A DNA stretch of 9,434 nt from an uncultured Paracoccaceae bacterium (GTDB taxonomy: Bacteria > Pseudomonadota > Alphaproteobacteria > Rhodobacterales > Rhodobacteraceae), in assembly GCA_913054485.1 (NCBI GenBank), contig CAJXHQ010000080.1, positions 1 to 9,434 on the forward strand. The letters are read 5' to 3'. The position numbers were made by a program, and so were the translations under genes. This document shows positions 1-5,806 of the stretch, piece after piece (within the stretch, counting starts at the first letter, position 1; each line of letters begins with the position of its first letter). Under the pieces are notes generated by a model. The model worked only from the letters and a program-made list of their open reading frames with translations, made no database searches and had not been told where the DNA came from.

Positions 1-615
1 GCTTTCTGACGTAAAAGGATAACGCGAAACTCCCCAGCAATCGAGATCTTCACGTGAGAACCACAAAATGTCCTCTGGAGGAACGTATGTTACGAAGGCA
101 GCCACGCTACCATACGAAACACCGTTGTTGAGGGCGTGTTCGGCGAGCATGTCGTTGCAGTCCTGATTTTGGATGCCATTTCTTGAACAGGAGTGTTGTC
201 CAAATGCGGCGAAGGGCTCCATTGTTCGATACGTGCCGCCAATAAACAGAATTGACGCACAGGCAGATGCACATTTCGCACCATTGGGTATCACCATGTG
301 TGCAGGGTTGGTGTCGAGAAACTCGGACATCTTCAGCGCTTCAGAAACTGAACCTCCTGGGCTATCGAGTAAAACGATTGGGACGCCATGCGGGGCTGGT
401 GGCACTTCTTGTAATGCTGTTTTGAACTTCGCTGCGTCTCCTGGGATGATCGGGCCAGTCGCCCTAATTGCCGGGTGGCTATGCCATTCAACTGTTTCAA
501 ATTTCATCGCCGCAGCTGGAATTGCCGCCCAAATAATGAAAAAGGCAATAGCCCATCGAATGCGGGCCACCTGTAGAAAATTGGGAGGCGAGGAATAGTA
601 TGGCTTCAAGATCAA
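1..615 (-). CDS. Exported ClpP-fold serine protease, COG3904-like (3' end outside window)
   Basis: The frame is open from the TTG at 615 to the window edge (205 codons, no stop), so the C-terminus is missing. From this start, residues 22-36 form a signal-peptide core (AIAFFIIWAAIPAAA) after a basic stretch, predicting export to the periplasm. The mature part has ClpP/crotonase-fold hallmarks: LLDSPGGSV at 82-90, then KCASACAS with probable nucleophile Ser117, then GQHS with probable His141 (24 residues on, as in ClpP) and PPED with possible third residue Asp182. This resembles the periplasmic ClpP-like COG3904 proteins; the substrate is unknown. TTG 615 was chosen because GGAG lies 5 bases upstream; GTG at 570 would also give a compact signal peptide but lacks a ribosome site. 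The gene follows the 47-residue membrane protein by 67 bases. It is less GC-rich than the phage genes. Phage prohead proteases share the fold but normally lack a signal peptide. Confidence 0.8.
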   Translation of the reverse strand, partial: MILKPYYSSPPNFLQVARIRWAIAFFIIWAAIPAAAMKFETVEWHSHPAIRATGPIIPGDAAKFKTALQEVPPAPHGVPIVLLDSPGGSVSEALKMSEFLDTNPAHMVIPNGAKCASACASILFIGGTYRTMEPFAAFGQHSCSRNGIQNQDCNDMLAEHALNNGVSYGSVAAFVTYVPPEDILWFSREDLDCWGVSRYPFTSES

Positions 616-682
616 TTTCTCTCCGGTAAGAATCTGTCCAGCGACTTATTGTGGCATCTATTTTTGGCAAGCTTGCGGCGTA

Positions 683-826
683 CTAATGCACATCAGCACG
701 GATGTTCTGAAGATGAAGGGATTGACCTTGCCGGTCAGCAACTACGAAAGCAATAACAACTCCGGCAATGGCTACCCAGAAGGGATAGTAGACCCGATCC
801 CTGAGTGATTTTATTTTATTTTTCAA
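683..826 (-). CDS. Small single-pass membrane protein (47 aa)
   Basis: I do not recognise a family. The product begins MKNKIKSLRDR, a basic N-terminus, followed by one strongly hydrophobic segment at residues 15-30 (PFWVAIAGVVIAFVVA) and a polar tail, so it should sit in the inner membrane with the basic end inside by the positive-inside rule. The start is TTG at 826-824, overlapping the TGA of the upstream 61-residue frame by four bases (TTGA), which suggests translational coupling; no clear ribosome site precedes it. The stop is TAG at 685-683. The exported protease gene starts 67 bases downstream, so the two may form one operon. A plus-strand frame of 40 codons at 686-808 is its mirror image and has no comparable features. 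A holin-like role is conceivable but nothing specific supports it. Confidence 0.55.
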   Translation of the reverse strand: MKNKIKSLRDRVYYPFWVAIAGVVIAFVVADRQGQSLHLQNIRADVH

Positions 827-1008
827 CTAGTAACGCAATACGATACGCCCTTCCAACGCGGTTCACGAGTATCAAGACACACGAAAGAAGTACCATCCCC
901 GGATAGCCTTGAACCGATATTTCCCAAGTAGCTTGGCGTTTTCTGGACATTGACCATTTTCGCCGATGTTTTCAAGCCTGAGACCAGCGTCGCTAGCGAG
1001 CACGGCAT
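823..1008 (-). CDS. Hypothetical small protein (61 aa)
   Basis: I do not recognise a family. The reading frame runs from ATG 1008 to TGA 823 and its stop overlaps the TTG start of the membrane protein gene, which is the best reason to think it is real. The product is polar with three cysteines (3, 44, 58) and a C-terminal half with a structured, non-random look (SGDGTSFVCLDTREPRWKG at residues 36-54). No ribosome-binding site precedes the ATG, and an in-frame TAA lies just six bases before it (TAACAAATG). The first residues are not a convincing signal peptide. It could be the remnant of a longer gene that lost its 5' part at the element boundary, or it could start at the internal ATG (Met18). 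Base composition matches the AT-richer left flank rather than the phage genes. Confidence 0.42.
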   Translation of the reverse strand: MPCSLATLVSGLKTSAKMVNVQKTPSYLGNIGSRLSGDGTSFVCLDTREPRWKGVSYCVTS

Positions 1009-1060
1009 TTGTTAGGGGGGCGTAAGGCGTTGTCTACAGGATTTGCCTCGGATTTTGTAC

Positions 1061-1090
1061 ATTTTGTTTTCTGCATGCCACACCTGTCGA
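1061..1090 (-). promoter_or_regulatory. Weak candidate promoter for the left-flank genes
   Basis: On the minus strand TCGACA (1090-1085, five of six matches to a sigma-70 -35 box) is followed 18 bases later by CAAAAT (1066-1061, four of six to a -10 box). It lies in the 114-base gap between the repeat protein gene and the 61-residue frame, where GC content drops. No other signal was found in this gap. Matches of this quality occur by chance, so this is only a candidate. Confidence 0.22.
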
Positions 1091-1122
1091 GCCAGTTTCG
1101 TCGAGGTTTCTTTTGCCGAAGG

Positions 1123-1695
1123 TCATGCCGACCTCGGCGGTGGCTTAAGGTCACGGATGGCCGCAAGGACTTGCACGAAGACGCTGCCCGAGACAGCCGC
1201 CTCGGCGGCAAGGGCTTCGTCGGTACAGGGGACGTTGCCATTCCATGTCATGTGCGCACAGATCTGGCCCAGGGCGTCGCGCTTGCGGGCTGCGCTATAG
1301 GCGCCGAGATTGCCTTTCTTGAACGCGGCGCGCGACCCAAACACCAGCGCCGCAAACTGTAACCGCGCAGGCGACCAGTGTCCGTTTGGCGGCGACTTCG
1401 CCGGCTTCACTTCATCCAGCAGCCCCCGGCAGAACGCCGCGTCATTGGAGGCGACGTCGTCCTTCATCCACTTTCCGAGCGATGGAAAACCATCCGCAGC
1501 GGCTTGGATTTCAGCATGGGTGAGTGCGAACGGATCACCAAGGCCTGCGATGGCGGCTCGCTCGCGGATGTAATCGGGATCGCTGAGGATGGGAGGGGGG
1601 GGGGGTGCGGCACGGCGCACGGTCTCCTGATGAAGACGGTGCGGGTGCTGACCCTCCGGTGCCTTTGGTTGGTGATTTGTTGCCCTGCGTAGCAC
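1123..1695 (-). CDS. Two-repeat protein, possibly nucleic-acid binding; start uncertain
   Basis: As read, a GTG at 1695 gives 190 residues. The body from residue 36 on (ILSDPDYIRERAA) is clearly protein-like. It contains two ungapped copies of an approximately 39-residue unit: residues 60-98 (ending RGLLDEV) and 109-148 (GSRAAFKKG, GAYSAARKR, then ICAHM). The second copy matches a repeat I recall, roughly SRxxFxKGxxGAYxxARxxGxLxxICxHM, in phage and endonuclease-associated proteins; DNA binding is therefore a guess. The N-terminus is unreliable: residues 31-35 are prolines encoded by a run of 11 C, and all three frames are open upstream of it. An ATG at 1723 overlaps the upstream gpZ stop (ATGA) but is one frame off; a run of 10 C would join it to the body. 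No ribosome site is clear for either start. The gene closes the phage-like block. Confidence 0.62.
   Translation of the reverse strand: MLRRATNHQPKAPEGQHPHRLHQETVRRAAPPPPPILSDPDYIRERAAIAGLGDPFALTHAEIQAAADGFPSLGKWMKDDVASNDAAFCRGLLDEVKPAKSPPNGHWSPARLQFAALVFGSRAAFKKGNLGAYSAARKRDALGQICAHMTWNGNVPCTDEALAAEAAVSGSVFVQVLAAIRDLKPPPRSA
1595..1605. repeat. 11-base G homopolymer (C run in the coding strand)
   Basis: Eleven consecutive G on the plus strand, preceded by GGGA. It lies inside the 5' part of the repeat protein gene and reads as C in the coding strand. Runs of this length are prone to slippage during replication and to miscounting in sequencing. A change of one base would switch which upstream start is joined to the gene body. 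Confidence 0.95.
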
Positions 1696-1719
1696 AGAGT
1701 CGCAGGCAACCCGAAAGGC

Positions 1720-2286
1720 TCATTTGCTCAGCAGGTACGTCGCGTATCTCTTAGTTTCCTGCGGCAGATCACGGCGGATCTGCGCCATGAGGGGGCCTTG
1801 AATGTATTCGCGGCTGGCCTCTTTGCCGATGCTGGGCCCCGACAGGGGCTTGAGATTATTCCTGCCTTTTCCAGCGCGCACAACGGGGATCAACTCACCG
1901 CTGCCTTTGGCCCTGATGACGAATGCACTCTTGTAGGTGCGGCTGGCGCGCCAGGGGCTGGCACCCCGGAACCTGCCGCCAGCTTCCAACAGCGCTGGGC
2001 GCGGCTTGAAATGCTTCACCGTGCGGTATCGCCCGGATGCCGTAATCGTGGCCTCTGGCATCGGGCTGGAGGCGCTCGCCCGACGCAGAGTAAGCGCCTT
2101 ATGGACGGTGCTGGACTTGAAGCCGGACTCTTGAGCGATCAGCCTCTTGGCACTCGTTCGGGCCTTCCCCGCCACCTTGTTGATGGACCTCGCCAGGACC
2201 TTGTCACGGATACCGCGGGCGGCGGTCTCCATGTGGATCTGCAGATCGGTCAGCTCCCGCGTGTCGAGTGCAAGCCCTGCGGCCAT
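1720..2286 (-). CDS. Prophage minor tail protein Z-like (lambda gpZ family)
   Basis: This 188-residue basic protein has the layout of the lambda gpZ family (about 190 residues), a tail-completion protein that prepares the tip of the tail for joining to the head. Residues 30-65 (ARSINKVAGKARTSAKRLIA and onward) match the conserved family start, in which an alanine-rich helix carries an INRVA-like motif. The family end is also visible: a strand segment at 119-137 (KSAFVIRAKGSGELIPVV) followed by LKPLSGPSIGKE at 145-156, the usual basic linker before a GPS turn. The ATG at 2286 is preceded by AGAAGGA with seven bases spacing. It begins 64 bases after the terminase stop; the head genes normally found between these two are absent. 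Its TGA overlaps an ATG at 1723 (ATGA). The assignment rests on motif recognition, not an alignment. Confidence 0.78.
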   Translation of the reverse strand: MAAGLALDTRELTDLQIHMETAARGIRDKVLARSINKVAGKARTSAKRLIAQESGFKSSTVHKALTLRRASASSPMPEATITASGRYRTVKHFKPRPALLEAGGRFRGASPWRASRTYKSAFVIRAKGSGELIPVVRAGKGRNNLKPLSGPSIGKEASREYIQGPLMAQIRRDLPQETKRYATYLLSK

Positions 2287-2350
2287 GGTGTAATCCTTCT
2301 ATCTCTGCCTCAGCCTCAATGTGGTGGTGGTGGGCGTGCATTTCAGGGGT

Positions 2351-5137
2351 TCAGCCGAAGCTACCCCAGGCGTTGGGATCGTATCCACTGGCGCTGGCTG
2401 GGGTGGATGCGGATGTGGTGGCGGTGTCGCCGGTCGGCATGGGTGCCCATGTGGATTCATCCGGCTCATCGGGCGCTGGGCGCAGGGCCTCGCGGCGCTT
2501 CTCCCAGTTCGCCGTATGAGCAAACACGCCGTAGAACACAGCGTAACTATAGACGGTCGCGTCGAGGATCTCAGCGCGGCGGTTAGCCTTCCGCACCCAT
2601 GACACGACCTGCGTCCCATCCACCTTCACTTTTACGGCGCGAGCCTCAGACAAGAGCTGATGAACGAACTCGACCCTGGAGACGTGCGTTTCAATATCCC
2701 CAATACGCACCGCGCCGGGGGCCACGTCGTCACCGCCAGCCGCGACAGGTTTCTGGAGTGCGTGCATAATTGCGCTCTTGCACTGATGAGTCCCGACATT
2801 GTGAAGCGTCGTGGATGCCTTCGCGGCATGTGACGTCTTGCTGGTTGAGATCTTCCAGATCGGCACGCCCTCGCCACCTTGCCCCTTGATGGCAAAGCGC
2901 AGCGGACCATACCGACGCCCAGCGCAGAACCGGGCAACGTTTGCCGTGCTGTAGCCGCTGTCAATCGCCACAGCCGAGGCCATGATCGTTCCGCCGTATG
3001 GGTGTTGCCACTCGCGCTGAATCAGTTCCTCGAATTGATCCCACGTCGCGCCATCTTCAGGGCTGCCAAAGGTGATCCGATGCCCGAGCACGTACATGCG
3101 GTTTCCCTCATCCCAGCCATGCCAAACGGACTCGATCCTGTCCGCCTGCACATCTGCGCCGACAGTGATCAGAGCGACCTCGGGCGGGATGTTGTCCAGG
3201 CTGAAGGATTCAATCCGGTTGATCACGCCGTCTTCATCGACGTTGTTGGCGGTATCCACATAAGGCTCGCCGTAGATCGTATTTCGCACCGCGCGCTGGG
3301 CCAGCGGGTCAGATTCAGCGGCGATCAGTTCGCGGGCCATCTCAGTATGAGAGGTGAAGCCGGACACAAGCCCGCAGGCCTGGAAGGAACGATGCTGCAG
3401 GCCGACGCGCGGGTTCTCCGCGACCCAGTGACCGGTCCGGATCATGTCCATGCGCTGGGCGTCAGAGTCGACAATGCATCCACAGCACGGCATGACGTAA
3501 ACCGCGGTCTCTGGCAGGCCCTTCCCTTGCTCATCTACCTCCCACTTCAGATAGTCGGGAGACGGGATATGTTCTTCGCCGCACCCATACGGGCATGGGA
3601 CATGCCAGCGCTCTTGCGTCCCGGCATTGAACGCCGTTTCGATCTTGCTGGTCCCCGATACGGTCGGGGTCGACACCATCAGAATGCGGCGACCCGCGCT
3701 TTCGAAGGTCTGCGTCCGCCGCCGCACAAGTGCGACCGGGTCTCCTTCAACGCCTATCGTCAGCGGCCAACGGTCGATTTCATCGCACAGGAGCACTTTT
3801 ACAGCTCGGCTTGCCAACGAGGCCGGCGCGTTGGCTCCGACGGCGTTGATCTGACCGCCGGCATACTGCAGGGTCCGCGCCTGCTGCACACTCTTGCCTT
3901 TGATGTTCGAATCCACCTCCTCGATGCGCGACGCCAGCTCTGGAGTCAGGTCGAACATGGGCCGTATGCGCTCCCTGACATAGCCCTCAGCTTGCTCAAG
4001 GTTTGGCTGCACCAGAAGCTGCGCGGACGGCTCGCGAGCCGCAAAGATGGCAGCCGCTGAGTTGAGGAATTCCGATTTTCCGCACTGTGCCGCCACCATG
4101 GCAGTGACCTCCGATGTCTCATCCGAGGTCAGGCAATCCAGGATCTCGCGGAACACCGGAGTCTTGTCCAGCTTCATCGGCCCCGGCTCGGCGGCTTCGG
4201 GCGGCAGGACACGGTAGGTCTCGACCCACTCAGAGCCAGACAGGTCGGATGGCGGCGAGAATTTCAAATCCCACTCACCACGCAGCGGGCCTGGTTCCAT
4301 ATCCTCCAGAACAGCCTCCCGCAGTGCATGGATTGCGGTGCGCATTCCCTTCCGCAGCGCTGGGCGTTCAGCCTTGGCGACATACGGGATGAGCCGAAGT
4401 CGGATGTTCTCCAGCTGCGCCAGCGTCCACGCTGCGGCAGTGCCCAGCTTGAAGCGCGCCGTCACTGCGGGCGTCACCTGCCGATCTTGCTCCGCTGCCT
4501 CCAGCTGAGTCTGCTGCGTCTTCAGGATGTCGATCAGGATCATAGCGGATTTCACGGTCGGAAAGTCATCAGCCGGAGGGCGTTCGCCCAATTCCAGCAG
4601 CCCCTCGACCGGCTCGCCGCGCATCTTTGGCACTAGTTTTGCAAGCTCTTCTCCGGCGCCGTCCAGCACGTCCGCAAGCTCATTTCGAAAGCGCTCATCC
4701 CCACCATGCTGCAGGATTGGCAGGAAATCCGGCTCCCATGCGCGCAGGGCATCCACATGAGTCGTGATGATCGCCACAGCGGCCACCAGATCCTGCGTCA
4801 ACAGCAGGCCGTCGATCATGGCCGCGACCTTGCCGTGCGCCTTGGTGATGTCAGCATATTTTCGGGCACGCTTCGCAGTGGCAGCCCGCGCTTCCTCGGT
4901 ACCAGAGGCCTCTTTCTCTTCGCGCGCGGCTTTCAGAGCCTCAACCTCATCCAAAAGGACCATGCGAGTCTTGAATTCGGGGAAAAGGTCGGTGATGTCA
5001 GCCGAGCCACGGGACATGCGCGAAAAGGTCTCGCGCGAAACCTGTAACAGTTTCGCGGCGTCGTTCTTCTTTATCAACTCACGGCCATCAGCGAGACGAA
5101 CCTTGCCATCCACACCGATGGTAATCTTAGCCTTCAC
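2351..5137 (-). CDS. Phage terminase: small-subunit-like N-terminus fused to GpA-type large subunit
   Basis: This is the DNA-packaging motor, 928 residues against about 640 for lambda gpA. Residues 22-45 (KKNDAAKLLQVSRETFSRMS) look like the helix-turn-helix of small terminase subunits such as Nu1, followed by charged helices to about 275 that resemble a small subunit. The large subunit follows: atypical Walker A AAQCGKSE (349-356, Lys354), Walker B VLLCDEIDR (448-456, Asp452-Glu453), coupling motif STPT (489-492), and a zinc-binding pair (CPYGC at 515-519; CCGC at 551-554). The RNase H-like nuclease has Asp662 (ADVQADRIE), Asp726 (AIDSG) and Asp859 (EILDATVY). All key residues are present, so it should be active. 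The C-terminus (from 885) is a low-complexity Pro/Ser/Thr tail. The GTG start overlaps the regulator stop (GTGA), so translation is probably coupled. No portal or capsid gene follows. Confidence 0.93.
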   Translation of the reverse strand: MKAKITIGVDGKVRLADGRELIKKNDAAKLLQVSRETFSRMSRGSADITDLFPEFKTRMVLLDEVEALKAAREEKEASGTEEARAATAKRARKYADITKAHGKVAAMIDGLLLTQDLVAAVAIITTHVDALRAWEPDFLPILQHGGDERFRNELADVLDGAGEELAKLVPKMRGEPVEGLLELGERPPADDFPTVKSAMILIDILKTQQTQLEAAEQDRQVTPAVTARFKLGTAAAWTLAQLENIRLRLIPYVAKAERPALRKGMRTAIHALREAVLEDMEPGPLRGEWDLKFSPPSDLSGSEWVETYRVLPPEAAEPGPMKLDKTPVFREILDCLTSDETSEVTAMVAAQCGKSEFLNSAAAIFAAREPSAQLLVQPNLEQAEGYVRERIRPMFDLTPELASRIEEVDSNIKGKSVQQARTLQYAGGQINAVGANAPASLASRAVKVLLCDEIDRWPLTIGVEGDPVALVRRRTQTFESAGRRILMVSTPTVSGTSKIETAFNAGTQERWHVPCPYGCGEEHIPSPDYLKWEVDEQGKGLPETAVYVMPCCGCIVDSDAQRMDMIRTGHWVAENPRVGLQHRSFQACGLVSGFTSHTEMARELIAAESDPLAQRAVRNTIYGEPYVDTANNVDEDGVINRIESFSLDNIPPEVALITVGADVQADRIESVWHGWDEGNRMYVLGHRITFGSPEDGATWDQFEELIQREWQHPYGGTIMASAVAIDSGYSTANVARFCAGRRYGPLRFAIKGQGGEGVPIWKISTSKTSHAAKASTTLHNVGTHQCKSAIMHALQKPVAAGGDDVAPGAVRIGDIETHVSRVEFVHQLLSEARAVKVKVDGTQVVSWVRKANRRAEILDATVYSYAVFYGVFAHTANWEKRREALRPAPDEPDESTWAPMPTGDTATTSASTPASASGYDPNAWGSFG

Positions 5138-5412
5138 CAGTTTTTGCCCCCGACCTGCCTCTCAGCAATGGCAGCGATCACCCGCTCAGGCACAACTTCA
5201 CCCGGTGTCAGGAAGTCGATCCCGGCGGTATTGAACGCGACCAGAAGGGCCAGCGCGACGGGGCCGCGCTGTATCTGCGCCGGGTCTTTCTCCACGCGCC
5301 AGACGGTCGTGCGGCTCACACCGGCCCGATCCGCCAAGGTCTCAGCCGACCAGCCGAGCACCGCCCGTGCCGACCGGCAGGTCGCGCCGTTGATCGCGAA
5401 ATTCGCTGCCAT
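5134..5412 (-). CDS. XRE-family (Cro/C1-type) helix-turn-helix regulator
   Basis: This 92-residue protein is little more than one Cro/C1 DNA-binding domain. Residues 12-42 carry the helix-turn-helix: RSARAVLGWSAETLADRAGV, then SRTTVWRVEKDP, with the recognition helix at about 33-41. The following stretch at 56-72 (LLVAFNTAGIDFLTPGEV) matches the common continuation in alphaproteobacterial members (LExAGVxF). There is no effector or protease-sensitive domain. The ATG at 5412 is preceded by AGAGG with six bases spacing. It ends by overlapping the terminase start, so one transcript probably carries both. A 28-base near-palindrome lies 50-77 bases upstream of the start and could be its operator, implying autoregulation and control of the terminase; this is inference. 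It is too small and too packaging-linked to be called the lysogeny repressor with confidence. Confidence 0.9.
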   Translation of the reverse strand: MAANFAINGATCRSARAVLGWSAETLADRAGVSRTTVWRVEKDPAQIQRGPVALALLVAFNTAGIDFLTPGEVVPERVIAAIAERQVGGKNW

Positions 5413-5461
5413 GGGTTGCCTCTAAGGGTTTGATTTCCTGCACTCTCATCTGGTGCTTGGA

Positions 5462-5489
5462 ACATATGGTTACAAGTGCAACCAAATGT
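5462..5489. promoter_or_regulatory. 28-base near-palindrome, candidate operator
   Basis: The two 13-base arms, ACATATGGTTACA and TGCAACCAAATGT, are inverted copies at 11 of 13 positions around a central AG. The core TGGTT..AACCA is perfect. It sits 50-77 bases upstream of the regulator start, a normal place for an autoregulatory operator, and is much more AT-rich than its surroundings. On the minus strand it contains TTGGTT and TTGCAC, either of which could be part of a -35 box, but no strong -10 box is evident. Binding by the neighbouring regulator is inferred. Confidence 0.55.
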
Positions 5490-5696
5490 CTCGGAGGGTG
5501 AAAAGTGAACGAACTGTTCCAATGTGAGGCAGGTCTGCACCCAAAAAACTTTCAAACTTCCGGGAGCGGCGGCCCCGTGGGGGCTGTGAACCCCTCCAGA
5601 GGACCCTTTTCGCATCTGACGCCCCCAGGGGAGGGGGTAGGAGGCCCGCTGGGGCTGCGCGGGGGTGGATGGCCGCCCTGCCCTCGGCAACGGGGC

Positions 5697-5719
5697 CAGC
5701 GAGCCGCTCAGCGAGCCGC
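5697..5719. repeat. Tandem 11-base direct repeat
   Basis: CAGCGAGCCGC occurs at 5697-5707 and again at 5709-5719, separated by one base, so the period is 12. A weaker related copy (GCCGCTCAGTGC) lies at 5741-5752. The repeats are in the non-coding region upstream of the regulator and terminase genes. Short iterated sites in this position could be bound by a terminase small subunit or by the regulator; nothing shows which, if either. Confidence 0.6.
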
Positions 5720-5752
5720 CTTCTGCACAGTGCGCACGGCGCCGCTCAGTGC

Positions 5753-5781
5753 AAAAAAGCCCCAGCGGTTAGGCCGGGGCT
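5753..5781 (-). terminator. Intrinsic terminator after the tape measure gene
   Basis: Read on the minus strand, AGCCCC (5781-5776) and GGGGCT (5763-5758) form a perfect six-pair GC-rich stem around a 12-base loop, followed by TTTTTT (5758-5753, the first T being shared with the stem). It begins 26 bases after the tape measure stop at 5807 and points the right way to end that transcript. Confidence 0.85.
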
Positions 5782-5806
5782 ATCAAGGTGCAGGTGGGGG
5801 CTTACT

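Larger units (their letters stand above)
5413..5752. other. Non-coding region between the tape measure and regulator-terminase units
   Basis: I find no convincing gene in these 340 bases. The part next to the regulator holds the near-palindrome at 5462-5489 and the regulator's ribosome-binding site. The part towards the tape measure gene is GC-rich, with G runs at 5628-5665 and an 11-base tandem repeat at 5697-5719. Lambda-like phages place the cohesive-end or packaging site directly upstream of the terminase genes, so this is where such a site would be expected, but no known cos sequence is recognisable. A plus-strand frame starting at GTG 5505 has a good GGAGG site, but its product looks like translated non-coding DNA and runs through the terminator into the tape measure gene. 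Confidence 0.6.

Noticed and set aside
173..598. Plus-strand open frame of 141 codons
   Set aside because: It is antisense to the exported protease, whose catalytic motifs and signal peptide on the minus strand are far more convincing.
781..823. Plus-strand hairpin AGGGAT/ATCCCT followed by a T-rich stretch
   Set aside because: The stem has only six pairs with a ten-base loop, the T stretch starts six bases later and is broken by A, and it lies within the minus-strand membrane protein gene with no plus-strand gene to terminate.
2287..2350. Short frame beginning MHAHHHH between terminase and gpZ, considered as a head-tail connector (gpW-like) gene
   Set aside because: It is far too short to be gpW, has no ribosome site and continues out of frame into gpZ. 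The histidines come from a simple GTG/CAC repeat.
2879..4060. Plus-strand open frame of 393 codons
   Set aside because: It is antisense to the terminase ATPase and nuclease domains, whose motifs are intact, and its product shows no family features.
5316..5690. Minus-strand frame of 124 codons overlapping the regulator
   Set aside because: It covers the non-coding region and part of the regulator in another frame, with no motif and a composition typical of GC-rich non-coding DNA.
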